From contig NZ_JBNFVY010000001.1 in the NCBI RefSeq assembly GCF_049943335.1, forward strand, positions 1 to 64,000: a stretch of 64,000 bases of DNA. The letters are read 5' to 3'. The position numbers and the translations under genes are program-made. The DNA comes from JBNFVY01 sp049943335 (GTDB lineage: Bacteria > Pseudomonadota > Alphaproteobacteria > Rhodobacterales > Rhodobacteraceae). The notes beneath the pieces were generated by a model, which did not search any database, was not told the DNA's origin, and worked only from the letters and a program-made list of their open reading frames with translations. Positions 16,353 through 24,752 of the stretch are shown one piece after another (the first letter of the stretch is position 1; every line of letters starts with the position of its first letter).

Positions 16353-17324
16353 ATGAAAGCACTGGTTCAGGCAGGGTACGAGGGGCTGGCAAGCCTGTCG
16401 CTGGACGGGGTCGCCATGCCGGTGCCCGGCAAAAACGACGTCCGGGTGCGGGTTCTGGCCTGCGGGGCGAATGCCAGCGACTGGGAATTTGCCACCGGCA
16501 CGCCCGCCTATGCCCGCATCTACGGCGCCAGGCGGCCCTATCCGCGTATCCTGGGATCAGACGTGGTGGGTGTGATCGACGCCGTCGGGGCAAACGTGCG
16601 CCTTGCCGTGGGCACCCGCGTGGTCGGCGACACGTTCGGCACCTTTGGCGGTTTTGCCGAATACGCCGTCGCCAAGGCCGACCAATGGGTCCCGGTCCCG
16701 GATGAAATCCCCGATGATATTGCGGCCGCGCTGCCCCAATCGGGCGTCATAGCCGCCGAAGGGATGGAAGGCGTATCGCCCGGCGCACGCGTGTTGATCA
16801 ATGGCGCGGGCGGCGGGTCGGGGCCGCTGGCGATCCAGATGGCCAAGGTGCGCGGGGCCCATGTCACCGCCGTCGACAATGCCACCAAGGCCGATGTCAT
16901 GGCCGCATCCGGTGCCGATGTTGTGCTGGATTATGCCCAGACAGATTTCGCCCAGTCGCTGGACGAAACATGGGACGTCATCCTTGATCTGTGGGGCACA
17001 CGCAAAGCGCGTGACATCGCCCCGGTTCTGGCGCAGGGCGGGCGGTACATGCTGGTCGGCGGGCCGATGCGCGTTATCGGCAGCATCACGCTGGCGGCCA
17101 TCACGCGCCGTTATGGCCGGTATCGCCGCATGGGCGTGCTGAGCGTCCACCAAGGGCCCGAACATCTGCCCGGCCTGATGCGTCAGGTCATGGCAGGGGA
17201 ACTGGCACCCAAGATCGGCGCGACCGTGCCACTGGACGAGGCGCCCAAGGCCCTTGCCCGTATGGCGCGCGGAGACATTCCCGGCAAGCTGATCATTCGC
17301 GTGGGCGAACCCGCGGCACCTTAG
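16353..17324 (+). CDS. MDR-superfamily NAD(P)-dependent oxidoreductase (quinone-oxidoreductase-like)
   Basis: Medium-chain dehydrogenase/reductase of the zinc-free quinone oxidoreductase type, 323 aa. The GroES-like N-terminal domain has VRVRVLACGANASDWEFATG and GSDVVGVIDAVGANV. The Rossmann fold starts at GARVLINGAGGGSGPLAIQMAK near residue 148 (glycine-rich loop GAGGGSG), followed by ASGADVVLDY. The structural zinc cysteines of alcohol dehydrogenases are not present. Substrate is not predictable. The ATG at 16353 follows GAGGTGGG with good spacing. It is divergent from pncB and convergent with pncA. Confidence 0.85.
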   Translation: MKALVQAGYEGLASLSLDGVAMPVPGKNDVRVRVLACGANASDWEFATGTPAYARIYGARRPYPRILGSDVVGVIDAVGANVRLAVGTRVVGDTFGTFGGFAEYAVAKADQWVPVPDEIPDDIAAALPQSGVIAAEGMEGVSPGARVLINGAGGGSGPLAIQMAKVRGAHVTAVDNATKADVMAASGADVVLDYAQTDFAQSLDETWDVILDLWGTRKARDIAPVLAQGGRYMLVGGPMRVIGSITLAAITRRYGRYRRMGVLSVHQGPEHLPGLMRQVMAGELAPKIGATVPLDEAPKALARMARGDIPGKLIIRVGEPAAP

Positions 17325-17336
17325 AAAGTCGACACC

Positions 17337-17942
17337 TTAGGCCATCGTCACGCCGGCCTTGGCCATGGCATCCAGCGCCGCATCCAGCGATCCATCCAGA
17401 TCGATGGCGCGGCACAGATCCCGCTCCACAGTGACCTGATACCCCAGACCGGCGGCGTCCTGCGCCGAGAAATTCACGCAGAAATCCGTGGCCAGCCCCA
17501 CCATGGTCAGCCGGTCAATCCCGCGTGTGCGCAGATAGCCGTCCAGCCCGGTCGGCGTCTTGTGGTCATTTTCGAAAAAGGCCGAATAGCTGTCGATCCC
17601 CGCCCGATAGCCCTTGCGCACGATCATCTGGGCTTGGTCCACATCCAGGTCAGCGTGGAACTGCGCCCCGGTCGATCCGATGACGCAGTGATCGGGCCAC
17701 AGCACCTGCGGACCATAGGCCATATCGAGCATCGAATAGGGATCGGCCCCCGCGTGGTTCGACGCAAAGGACGCGTGGTCGGCTGGGTGCCAGTCCTGCG
17801 TCATCACCACACAGGAAAAGTCGCCCATCAGGGCGTTGATCCCCGCGACGATCTGGTCCCCGCCATCGACGGCCAATGCGCCGCCCGGACAGAAATCGTT
17901 TTGCACGTCGATAACAATCAGGGCGTCGTTTGCTGCGCGCAT
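17337..17942 (-). CDS. pncA: Nicotinamidase
   Basis: Hydrolyses nicotinamide to nicotinate, feeding PncB. It is 201 aa. The isochorismatase-like triad is visible: Asp12 in VIDVQNDFCPGG, Lys110 in IVRKGYRAGIDSYSAF and Cys155 in GLATDFCVNFSA. Metal ligands are Asp50, His52 and His56 in TQDWHPADHASF. These identify it as nicotinamidase rather than a general isochorismatase-family hydrolase. It is followed nine bases after its start by the H-NS gene on the same strand (H-NS upstream), so the two may share a transcript. Confidence 0.95.
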   Translation of the reverse strand: MRAANDALIVIDVQNDFCPGGALAVDGGDQIVAGINALMGDFSCVVMTQDWHPADHASFASNHAGADPYSMLDMAYGPQVLWPDHCVIGSTGAQFHADLDVDQAQMIVRKGYRAGIDSYSAFFENDHKTPTGLDGYLRTRGIDRLTMVGLATDFCVNFSAQDAAGLGYQVTVERDLCRAIDLDGSLDAALDAMAKAGVTMA

Positions 17943-17951
17943 GGGGGATCC

Positions 17952-18266
17952 TCAGATTGCGAAATCGTCCAGCGACTTGCCCTTGGCCAATGCTTCGACG
18001 ATCCAGTTGGGTTTGCGCCCGCGCCCCGTCCAGGTCTGGGTGGCATCATCGGGATTGCGATACTTGGCCGGGGCCTTGGTGGATTTGCCCGCGCGTTTGC
18101 CCAGCAAAGGCAATACCTCGTCCAGGCTGACGCCATGGGTCGCAAGGGCCGCGGTGATATCCTTGGCCGCGTTTGCCAGTCGCTCTTTTTCGATTTCCTT
18201 TTTGCGCTGCACGATCGCCGCTTCCAGTTCGGCCAATTCGGCTGCGCCGAGCGATTCAACTTTCAT
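17952..18266 (-). CDS. H-NS/HvrA-family nucleoid protein
   Basis: A 104-residue DNA-binding protein of the H-NS family. The N-terminal half is an oligomerisation coiled coil (LAELEAAIVQRKKEIEKERL), and the C-terminal core is TWTGRGRKPNWI, the TWTGxGRxP AT-hook-like loop that reads the minor groove. In Rhodobacter the homologue HvrA affects photosynthesis and nitrogen-fixation genes; roseobacters keep the family more widely. The ATG at 18266 is used since the conserved MKVESL-type start begins here. The gene is divergent from trhO, and a perfect palindrome lies between them. Confidence 0.9.
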   Translation of the reverse strand: MKVESLGAAELAELEAAIVQRKKEIEKERLANAAKDITAALATHGVSLDEVLPLLGKRAGKSTKAPAKYRNPDDATQTWTGRGRKPNWIVEALAKGKSLDDFAI

Positions 18267-18339
18267 GATGTATTTCCTTGTTGTTATTGGGTGGCCTGAT
18301 CGAACCATTCACCAGTCAACTATAGGGGGCGTTTAAATC

Positions 18340-18360
18340 GCTTGCGTCAATCACGCAAGC
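18340..18360. promoter_or_regulatory. Perfect palindrome in the hns-trhO divergent promoter
   Basis: Arms GCTTGCGT and ACGCAAGC separated by five bases, 21 bases in all, with no mismatch. It lies 28 bases before the trhO start and 74 before the hns start. The spacing suits a dimeric repressor or activator operator. No T run follows, so it is not a normal terminator. The cognate protein is unknown. Confidence 0.6.
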
Positions 18361-18387
18361 ATTGCTGTCGGGCCGGTTTGGGAATAA

Positions 18388-19308
18388 ATGGCCGATATGT
18401 ATACTGTCTGCGCCCTTTATCACTTTACCCGCTTTGCCGACCCTGCGGCTCTGCGCGGCCCGCTCTTGACCCTGTGCGAGGCTGAGGGAATCACCGGATC
18501 GCTACTTTTGGCCCGCGAGGGGATCAACGGAACCATCGCCGGATCCCGCGCCGGAATCGAAAAAGTTATCACCCATATTCAAGGCCTTGAGGGCTGCGCC
18601 GATTTAGAATGGAAGCTGTCTGAGGCGGCCGAGCAGCCCTTTGGGCGCATGAAAGTCCGGCTAAAGCGGGAAATCGTGACCATGGGCCAGCCCGATGTCG
18701 ATCCCAAGGCCCGCGTCGGCCATTACGTGGATCCGGCCGACTGGAATGCGCTGATTTCTGCCGAAGATGTTGCGATCATCGATACACGCAACGATTACGA
18801 AGTTGCGATCGGATCATTTCGCGGGGCGATTGACCCCGAAACAAGTTCTTTCCGTGAGTTTCCCAAATGGTGGGAAGAAAACAAACATCGCTTTCACAAT
18901 AAGCGCATTGCGATGTTTTGTACCGGCGGTATTCGGTGTGAAAAATCCACCAATTACCTGATGGCTCAGGGCGTGGATGAAGTTTATCATCTCAAGGGCG
19001 GCATTCTGAAATACCTGGAAGAGGTGCCACGCGATAACAGCCTTTGGGACGGGGAATGTTTTGTCTTTGACGGGCGCGTATCGGTTGGTCACGGGTTGGA
19101 GGAAGGCCCGCACGTAATGTGCCATGCCTGCCGCCGGCCGCTGTTGCCCGCCGACCGGGTGCGCCCCGAATATGAAGAAGGCGTGTCGTGCCATCTCTGT
19201 ATTGACGACTACGACGAGGCGCGGCGCGAACGTTTTCGCGAACGTCAGCGCCAGATCGCGCTGGCCAAAGCCCGCGGCGAAAAGCATCTGGGCCCGCGCA
19301 AGGATTGA
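18388..19308 (+). CDS. trhO: tRNA uridine(34) hydroxylase TrhO (rhodanese-domain)
   Basis: Oxygen-dependent enzyme that hydroxylates uridine 34 of certain tRNAs, the first step to 5-carboxymethoxy/methoxy-uridine derivatives. It is 306 aa. An N-terminal ferredoxin-like domain (GITGSLLLAREGINGTIAG near 35-52) is followed by a rhodanese domain with VAIIDTRNDYEVAIGSF and the conserved CTGGIRCEKS loop (Cys178, Cys184). A C-terminal zinc-ribbon-like part has CHACRRPL and CHLC. All family hallmarks are intact. It is separated from the following minus-strand tonB by a 550-base stretch without an intact gene. Confidence 0.93.
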   Translation: MADMYTVCALYHFTRFADPAALRGPLLTLCEAEGITGSLLLAREGINGTIAGSRAGIEKVITHIQGLEGCADLEWKLSEAAEQPFGRMKVRLKREIVTMGQPDVDPKARVGHYVDPADWNALISAEDVAIIDTRNDYEVAIGSFRGAIDPETSSFREFPKWWEENKHRFHNKRIAMFCTGGIRCEKSTNYLMAQGVDEVYHLKGGILKYLEEVPRDNSLWDGECFVFDGRVSVGHGLEEGPHVMCHACRRPLLPADRVRPEYEEGVSCHLCIDDYDEARRERFRERQRQIALAKARGEKHLGPRKD

Positions 19309-19862
19309 TGTTTCGGTTCGCGCGCAGCGCCGTACAGGATGCACCCCAAGCCATTGAGCCATTGGACCGGCGATTGCCCGAACGGCAGTGCGATCACGTT
19401 AGCGCTGCACCGATCAACCGTTGCGGATCGACGCGATATCCGAACGTTCGGGTGCAACCAGTGATACGCCGTGTAGCCGCCGGAAATTCTTGGAAATGGA
19501 TACAACTGCCCCAGTCGATCTTGGTCATTGGGATCAAAAGCACTTTCCGAGATTTGGCGGGATAGACCAGCAGCGCCATACGGTTCTTCAGCACAACGCG
19601 ACCCAGAGTGACGACAATGCGCGAAATACTCTGAAAACGCATGCGTAGACGCGGGGGGCATTTGCGAAACACGACCGCTCTTGCTTCATCCAGCCCAGCT
19701 GGGCTGCATATCTTTCACCCGATCAATGCCCAAAACCTTGATGTCCATCGGATGCGCCTATCTCCACCTATGTTCGCGACAATATCAGCGGCTTGGTGGG
19801 ACGGCAGTTCATCCCATTCGCTCTGCCCCATCCTTTTGACCTGGATACGATATGGCATTGGG
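19309..19862. other. Coding-free stretch between trhO and tonB
   Basis: No intact gene is seen on either strand. The composition is more AT-rich than the flanking genes and stop codons are scattered. The minus strand at 19394-19748 gives broken matches to an IS110-type transposase. The remaining parts (19309-19393 and 19749-19862) show nothing recognisable. Confidence 0.6.
19394..19748 (-). pseudogene. Probable IS110-family transposase remnant
   Basis: On the minus strand an ATG at 19748 opens a 20-codon frame reading MDIKVLGIDRVKDMQPSW, resembling the MxIxxLGIDLAKNVFQ start of IS110/IS1111 transposases. It is interrupted by a TGA at 19686-19688. The next frame then reads GLDEARAVVFRKCPPR and, further on, GRVVLKNRMALL, comparable to the GVDxxGKVVFRKRLxR and RLVKNRTAL segments of the same family. 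About 80 residues between those segments would be missing. So one frameshift and one internal deletion are needed. This is a by-eye match without alignment; it could be coincidence, hence modest confidence. Confidence 0.45.
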
Positions 19863-20624
19863 CTATCGGCTGGCGATGGGCACCGAAAAGTTGAAGGGGC
19901 CGGGGCCAAGACCCGCTGGTGCATTGGGAAACTTACCAGACGCACGGACGGCCTGGACGGCCAGTCGGTCAATCTGTGAATTCCCGGAACTGCGGGCAAG
20001 CGAGACACCGAGCAAGGCGCCGTTCCCGGCCACGCGTATCGTCACGACGGCGGTTCCTCGACCTGCGCCGCGCGGGGCACGACGGGCCAGGTGCGACTGT
20101 ATCCGACCGCCCCATCGGCTCATGAGGGTAGAGCGCTGCGACGGGCTCAGGCTTGCCTGTTCACTGGCTTGCGCCCGGCCTTGTGTAGCGCCTCCGCCCG
20201 CGCCGCGCGCTTTGCGCTCGACCCTTGGGGCGCTGCTGCTTGAGCCCTTCTCCTCGGGCCGCGGAATGGGCTCGGCACGCGCCGGGCGTTCAGGCGGACG
20301 CGGCGAGGTTGCCGGGGCCATGCGGGGTGCGGGCGGGGCCGTGTGTTGTCTTGGCGCAACGGGGGTCGCCTCAGGCAAGCGCGTCAGGGCTTTCGGCGGC
20401 ATCGGGGTTGGCGGCGCCAATGCGACCTCGGTCGCGGTCTCGGGCGGGCGGGTCCAGGCCTCGACCATGGTTTCGACCGAGGCGGGGGCGGCTGCCACGC
20501 TGATCGTCGTGTTGCCGCCGTCGCCCGCACCGGTTTCGCCCAGCTTCGGGATGTCGGGTACAAGCATCAAGGCCAGCACCGAAACGAAGACCGACGCGCC
20601 CAGGATTTCCGCCGTATCCTTCAT
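19863..20624 (-). CDS. tonB: TonB energy transducer
   Basis: A 253-residue TonB-type protein: one N-terminal membrane span (about 8-24), a long Pro/Arg/Glu-rich periplasmic linker (about 60-150), and a C-terminal TonB domain. The domain runs from LMSRWGGRIQSHLARRAP through GTAVVTIRVAGNGALLGVSL to the AVQAVRASGKFPNAPAG block. It would transmit proton-motive force from ExbB/ExbD to the outer-membrane heme receptor. It is the last gene of the minus-strand hmu operon, four bases after exbD. The N-terminus lacks the classic SHLS motif of the enteric protein. Confidence 0.88.
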   Translation of the reverse strand: MKDTAEILGASVFVSVLALMLVPDIPKLGETGAGDGGNTTISVAAAPASVETMVEAWTRPPETATEVALAPPTPMPPKALTRLPEATPVAPRQHTAPPAPRMAPATSPRPPERPARAEPIPRPEEKGSSSSAPRVERKARGAGGGATQGRAQASEQASLSPSQRSTLMSRWGGRIQSHLARRAPRGAGRGTAVVTIRVAGNGALLGVSLARSSGNSQIDRLAVQAVRASGKFPNAPAGLGPGPFNFSVPIASR

Positions 20625-20627
20625 CCG

Positions 20628-21008
20628 TCAGTCCTCAACCACCAGCGACACGGTCGCATCGCTCGCCGCGTTGATCCGGGCCAGGCTCTGGGCCAGCAGC
20701 GCGCCGGGTGCGTGTCTGTCGATGCGCAATTCCAAGACGTCCGACGCGGTCCCTGTGGCGAGTGCATCCCACGCCTCGACCCCCGTGCGCCCTTTGAAAT
20801 AGGGCGTGCCGTCTGCGTCGATGATCAGCACATCCGAACCCGGTTCGAACGGCTTGCCCGCAGCCACGGGGCTTTCGATCTCAACCGGTAGCGGCGGCGC
20901 GATCCGCGCAGTCATGAGGAAAAAGACCAACAACAGGAACACGACGTTGATCATCGGGATCACGTTTTCGCTCGACCTGTCCCGCCGGGAACCAACTGCA
21001 AGGCGCAT
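20628..21008 (-). CDS. exbD: ExbD/TolR-type biopolymer transport protein (second copy)
   Basis: A 126-residue ExbD-family protein with one N-terminal membrane span. The conserved charged residue is in ENVIPMINVVFLLLVFFLM; here Asn occupies the position where ExbD/TolR normally has the functional Asp (DVVFLLL). The rest is a periplasmic domain of the usual size. It follows directly on the other exbD gene without a gap. The Asp-to-Asn difference may mean that this copy does not carry protons itself but forms a heterodimer in the ExbB ring with the neighbouring ExbD. Confidence 0.85.
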   Translation of the reverse strand: MRLAVGSRRDRSSENVIPMINVVFLLLVFFLMTARIAPPLPVEIESPVAAGKPFEPGSDVLIIDADGTPYFKGRTGVEAWDALATGTASDVLELRIDRHAPGALLAQSLARINAASDATVSLVVED

Positions 21009-21392
21009 TCATTCCACCATCACGAGGCCGGTGAACCCGGCCGCGCCCAAAGCTTCCATGACCGTGACCACCCGCTGCACATCCGCGTTGTCGCGCGCGC
21101 GCAACACAATGACGTCCGAGGGCCCGCGCATCAGGTCGCGTAGCTGCTTGGCAAGTGACGGCTCTCGGATGTCGCTGCCGTTCAGGCGCACCCCTTCGGG
21201 GTAAACGTCCACCAGTCGGGGCGGACCTTCGTAGTTGCCCGCGCGCGCTGCGCCGCCCTCGATCTGGATGCTCGCATCGGCTCCGAACCGCGAGGCGAGC
21301 ATGAAGAAGACGAGGAGCAAGAACACCACGTCGATCATCGGGGTCAGGCTGGGCTGACGGGAACGACGGCGCGGGGCAAGGGCAAGTGTCAT
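21009..21392 (-). CDS. exbD: ExbD biopolymer transport protein
   Basis: A 127-residue ExbD. The membrane span is LTPMIDVVFLLLVFFMLASR with the functional Asp21 present. The periplasmic domain includes VDVYPEGVRLNGSDI and ends in ALGAAGFTGLVMVE, matching ExbD/TolR. The ATG at 21392 was chosen because the conserved sequence starts there; the long frame upstream is antisense-like and overlaps exbB. It is two bases from the exbB stop. With ExbB and TonB it should power heme import across the outer membrane. Confidence 0.9.
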   Translation of the reverse strand: MTLALAPRRRSRQPSLTPMIDVVFLLLVFFMLASRFGADASIQIEGGAARAGNYEGPPRLVDVYPEGVRLNGSDIREPSLAKQLRDLMRGPSDVIVLRARDNADVQRVVTVMEALGAAGFTGLVMVE

Positions 21393-21394
21393 GG

Positions 21395-22069
21395 TTACTC
21401 TGCCGCCAAGCGGTGTGATGACGGGGCCACGTCGGCCGACAGCAACAGGCGCGTCACCATGTCCTCGATCCGCGCCTGCGCCCGGTCGGCAACGCTTTCG
21501 AACCACGTCAGCGCCGCCGATGCCGGGATTGCCACGGCCATGCCGACCGCGGTGGTCAGAAGCGCTTCCCAAATGCCCCCTGCAAGCGCCGAGGGATCGG
21601 CGCGGCTGCCGGCGGCCTCTAGCGCCTGGAACGCCGAGACCATACCCAGCACGGTCCCCAAGAGACCGACGAGCGGGGCAATTGTCGCGACCAGTTCCAG
21701 ACTGCGCAGCCCGGCACGGGCCTGTCCCAGCTGGATCGCGGCGACGCGGGCGATCTCTTCGCGCATGCTCGCGCCGTCGTGCCCCCCATGCTCCAACAAC
21801 TCCAACGTCGTCGCCACAGGTGCCACGTATAGACCGCGCGCACGCCGGATCCTGTCGCGTGCGCTGGACCGGTTGCCCGAGGTCCAGTCGGCGATCGCGC
21901 GTTCGGCCAGCCCCGGGCGCCAAGCCCGCATGACCGTGAGGCGCAGTATCTTCCACACGATCACCCCGGCTGTCAGCGCGGCCAACCCCGCAAGCAGCCA
22001 GATCGCCGCGCCGCCTCGTTCCATCACATCAAGAAGGGGGCCAAGTTTGTCGCCCATAATCGTCTCCAT
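21395..22069 (-). CDS. exbB: ExbB/MotA-TolQ-ExbB proton channel protein
   Basis: A 224-residue inner-membrane protein with three spans: about 22-42, 125-145 and 165-185. The signature MotA/TolQ/ExbB region is LRSLELVATIAPLVGLLGTVLGMVSAF followed by GGIWEALLTTAVGMAVAIPA (quoted in parts). It forms the pentameric proton channel with ExbD. The start codon overlaps the hmuV stop by one base (TGATG); an in-frame ATG twelve bases later is an alternative. Its position inside the hmu operon indicates dedication to heme uptake. Confidence 0.92.
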   Translation of the reverse strand: METIMGDKLGPLLDVMERGGAAIWLLAGLAALTAGVIVWKILRLTVMRAWRPGLAERAIADWTSGNRSSARDRIRRARGLYVAPVATTLELLEHGGHDGASMREEIARVAAIQLGQARAGLRSLELVATIAPLVGLLGTVLGMVSAFQALEAAGSRADPSALAGGIWEALLTTAVGMAVAIPASAALTWFESVADRAQARIEDMVTRLLLSADVAPSSHRLAAE

Positions 22070-22845
22070 CAGGCAATCGCCGTATGCGGCAGTAGAAAAG
22101 GACCGCGGGCGGGCGTGGTATTCACGCGCAATTCGCAGGCGTAGGCGGAAGAGAGATGCGCGTCGGTGAAAACCCGATCCACCGATCCCTGGGTCACGAC
22201 GCGCCCCTGCGCCATCAACGCCACGGAGCCCGCGAACATCGCGGTCAGGTTCAGGTCGTGCATCACCGCGACGACCCCGCCGCCGTCGCGGGCGAAGTCG
22301 CGGGCGACGCCCATGACCTCTAGCTGGTGCGCGATATCCAGGCTCGCCACGGGTTCGTCGAGGATAAGCCAGTTCGCACCGGCCTCGCCCACGGGCGCCC
22401 AGATCTGGGCAATCGCGCGCGCGAGTTGAACGCGCTGTTGCTCACCGCCCGACAGGTCATGGTAATGGCGCGGCCCAAAGCCGGTCAGCCCGACCCGGGC
22501 AAGGGCGCGTTCGGTCAGATCGCCCTGCCCGGCGCGAAGGCCGGACGCCTGTCCAAGCCGGACGATCTCTGCCACGGTGAATGGAAAGGCGACGCCAGTG
22601 AATTGCGCCAGCACGGCGCGGCGCGCGGCTAGTTCCCAAGGCTTCGCGCGCGCGACGTCGATCCCTTCCAGGTGCGCGGCACCCGTGAAGGGGACATCCC
22701 CCGTCAAGGCCCGCAAAAGGGTGGTCTTGCCCGAGCCATTGGGTCCGACGATGGCAGTGATTTCGCCGGGTTTCGCCGCGAAGCTCAACCCATGCAGGAT
22801 ATCGCGCCGGCCGAAACGGACGCTCAGGTTCTTGGCTTCAAGCAT
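22069..22845 (-). CDS. hmuV: Heme ABC transporter ATP-binding protein
   Basis: A 258-residue ABC ATPase that drives heme import across the inner membrane with HmuU. Walker A is VGPNGSGKTTLL near residue 33, the signature is LSGGEQQRVQLARA near 140, and Walker B is WLILDEPVASLD near 168; the switch histidine is in VVAVMHDLN. The C-terminus is that of the FecE/HmuV class. It follows hmuU with no gap and precedes exbB with a one-base overlap. Confidence 0.95.
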   Translation of the reverse strand: MLEAKNLSVRFGRRDILHGLSFAAKPGEITAIVGPNGSGKTTLLRALTGDVPFTGAAHLEGIDVARAKPWELAARRAVLAQFTGVAFPFTVAEIVRLGQASGLRAGQGDLTERALARVGLTGFGPRHYHDLSGGEQQRVQLARAIAQIWAPVGEAGANWLILDEPVASLDIAHQLEVMGVARDFARDGGGVVAVMHDLNLTAMFAGSVALMAQGRVVTQGSVDRVFTDAHLSSAYACELRVNTTPARGPFLLPHTAIA

Positions 22846-23922
22846 TTATATCTCCATCAAACCGCGACGCCGCAGCAGGATCCAAAGAAAGAACGGCCCC
22901 CCGATGAGCGCCATGACGATCCCGATCGGAAGCTCGGCGGGGGCGACGATAACGCGTGCGATCATGTCCGCGAGAACCAGAATGATCGCACCGAGAAGGG
23001 CCGAGTTAATCAGAAGAAAGCGGTGATCTGGCCCCGTCGACAGACGCAGCAGATGCGGCACGACGATGCCCACGAACCCGATCCCGCCCGATACCGCAAC
23101 GGCGGCCCCGACAGCCGCGGCAACCAGCAGGATCGCAAGACGCTTGAGCCGTTCGACATCCACGCCCATGTGCCGCGCGGCGGCTTCGCCAAGCGCCAAT
23201 CCATTCAACCCGCGTGCCAGAAACGGCGCGCCGAAAATCCCGATCAGCATGAGCGGCGCAGCGGCGAGCACCTTTCCCCAGGTCGCCCCGGCGAGCGAGC
23301 CAAGCCCCCAGAAGGTCAGGGTGCGAAGCTGCGCGTCGTCGGCAAGGTAAATCATGATCCCGGACACCGCACCCACCAGGGCCGCCAACGCGATCCCCGC
23401 CAGAAGCATGGTCGCGACCGAGGTATGCCCGCCGCGCGTAGCGATCGTGTAGAGCGCGATCACCGACAGCCAGCCACCGACAAAGGCCGCAATGGGCACA
23501 AGGGCGTATCCCATCGCCGCCCCCAAGGCAGGCGGAAGCAACCCGCCCAGCACGATAGCCAAGATCGCACCGAGTCCGGCCCCCGCGCTCACCCCCACGA
23601 GGCCGGGGTCAGCCAGCGGATTTCGAAACAGGCCCTGCATCACCACGCCCGACACGGCAAGCGCCGCACCGGCCATCAGCCCCATTGCCAGACGTGGCAG
23701 ACGGATGTCGACAATGACCACGCGGGCCCGCAGTTCGATCTCGCGCCCCGCGATAACGTCGCCCAAAAACGCAAGGGGCGATACCCCGGTCGCGCCCACG
23801 AACAGGCTAAGACCGCAAACCAGGACCAGTGCCGCGACCAGTGCCAGCATGACCCGGCGGGCCAACTGACCCCGGTCCGCAAAGCTGCGCGACCCGGCGG
23901 ATGTATCTGCCATGGCGACCAT
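22846..23922 (-). CDS. hmuU: Heme ABC transporter permease
   Basis: FecCD-family permease, 358 aa, with about ten hydrophobic spans. Family marks are RLPRLAMGLMAGAALAVSG near residue 75, the MQGLFRNPLADPGLVGVSAG block near 95 and the GFVGIVVPHLLRLSTGPDHR region near 280, the latter contacting the ATPase. It forms the BtuC-like channel for heme delivered by HmuT. Its start overlaps the hmuT stop by one base; an internal ATG (residue 4) is an alternative start. Confidence 0.95.
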   Translation of the reverse strand: MVAMADTSAGSRSFADRGQLARRVMLALVAALVLVCGLSLFVGATGVSPLAFLGDVIAGREIELRARVVIVDIRLPRLAMGLMAGAALAVSGVVMQGLFRNPLADPGLVGVSAGAGLGAILAIVLGGLLPPALGAAMGYALVPIAAFVGGWLSVIALYTIATRGGHTSVATMLLAGIALAALVGAVSGIMIYLADDAQLRTLTFWGLGSLAGATWGKVLAAAPLMLIGIFGAPFLARGLNGLALGEAAARHMGVDVERLKRLAILLVAAAVGAAVAVSGGIGFVGIVVPHLLRLSTGPDHRFLLINSALLGAIILVLADMIARVIVAPAELPIGIVMALIGGPFFLWILLRRRGLMEI

Positions 23923-24752
23923 CAGCTTTCAGCGTCCGCCAACGCCACGGCAAGGGTCCGCACTGCCTCTCCGACACGGGGGCCGAACCCCAGGAGAAGC
24001 AACCCGTCCATCCGCACAACGCTCTGCGTCCGGGCCGCCGAAGTTGAGGCAAGCGCCGGATGCGTGAACAGCTCGTCGTTTGTGATCGCGTGGTCCGCGG
24101 TGCGGTCCATCATCAAGATCACGTCCGGCGCGGCGCGCAAAATGGCCTCGTCCGAGAGCTGCTTGTATCCCGAGACGCCTTCGACAGCATTCACGCCCCC
24201 CGACATTTCGATAATCGCTGCGGCCGATGTGTCGGCCCCCGCCGCGGTGATGCGGCCTCCGGCGGTCGAAAGGATGAACAGGACGCGGGGGCGGTCGGAC
24301 GGGTCAACCGCATCGCGCGCAGCCTGAAGATCTGCCGCGACCGACGCGGCGAGGGCCTCGCCCTTGTCGGGCACGGAAAGCGCCGCAGCCACGTCGCGGA
24401 TTTTCTGGATGACCGCATCCTCGGTGTAGCCATCGGTCACTTCGACGAAGGGAACTGCGGCCTGGCGCAACAGATCGACCGCCTCAACCGGCCCCGCGCC
24501 GGTTTCGCTGATGATGAGGTCCGGGTTCACAGAGAGCACGCCCTCGGGCGAGAGCTGGCGAATGTAACCAACGTCGGGCAAGGCGGTCACGTCCGGAGGA
24601 TAGGTCGACGTGCTGTCGCGACCGACGAGACGGTCCACTTCACCGAGTTCATGGATGATCTCGGTGACCGATCCGCCCAGTGAAAGAACCCGGTCCGCCA
24701 AGAGTGGCCCGGGAAGAATCGCAAGGGCACATGTGGCGAGAATGCGGATCAT
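23922..24752 (-). CDS. hmuT: Periplasmic heme-binding protein
   Basis: A 276-residue substrate-binding protein of the BtuF/FhuD class. The signal peptide is residues 1-19 (cleavage LLA-DR). It opens with RVLSLGGSVTEIIHELG and VDRLVGRDSTSTYP, where the Tyr is in the position of a heme ligand in HmuT/ShuT proteins. The middle has a long inter-lobe helix (DLLRQAAVPFVEV to ADLQAARDAV), and the C-lobe has GLLLLGFGPRVGEAV. It passes heme from the receptor to HmuUV. It overlaps hmuS by four bases. Confidence 0.93.
   Translation of the reverse strand: MIRILATCALAILPGPLLADRVLSLGGSVTEIIHELGEVDRLVGRDSTSTYPPDVTALPDVGYIRQLSPEGVLSVNPDLIISETGAGPVEAVDLLRQAAVPFVEVTDGYTEDAVIQKIRDVAAALSVPDKGEALAASVAADLQAARDAVDPSDRPRVLFILSTAGGRITAAGADTSAAAIIEMSGGVNAVEGVSGYKQLSDEAILRAAPDVILMMDRTADHAITNDELFTHPALASTSAARTQSVVRMDGLLLLGFGPRVGEAVRTLAVALADAES

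Noticed and set aside
22672..24327. A 551-codon plus-strand open frame opposite hmuV, hmuU and hmuT
   Set aside because: It is antisense to well-conserved transporter genes, is extremely rich in Arg, Gln, His and Pro as expected of a GC-rich shadow frame, and has no recognisable domain.
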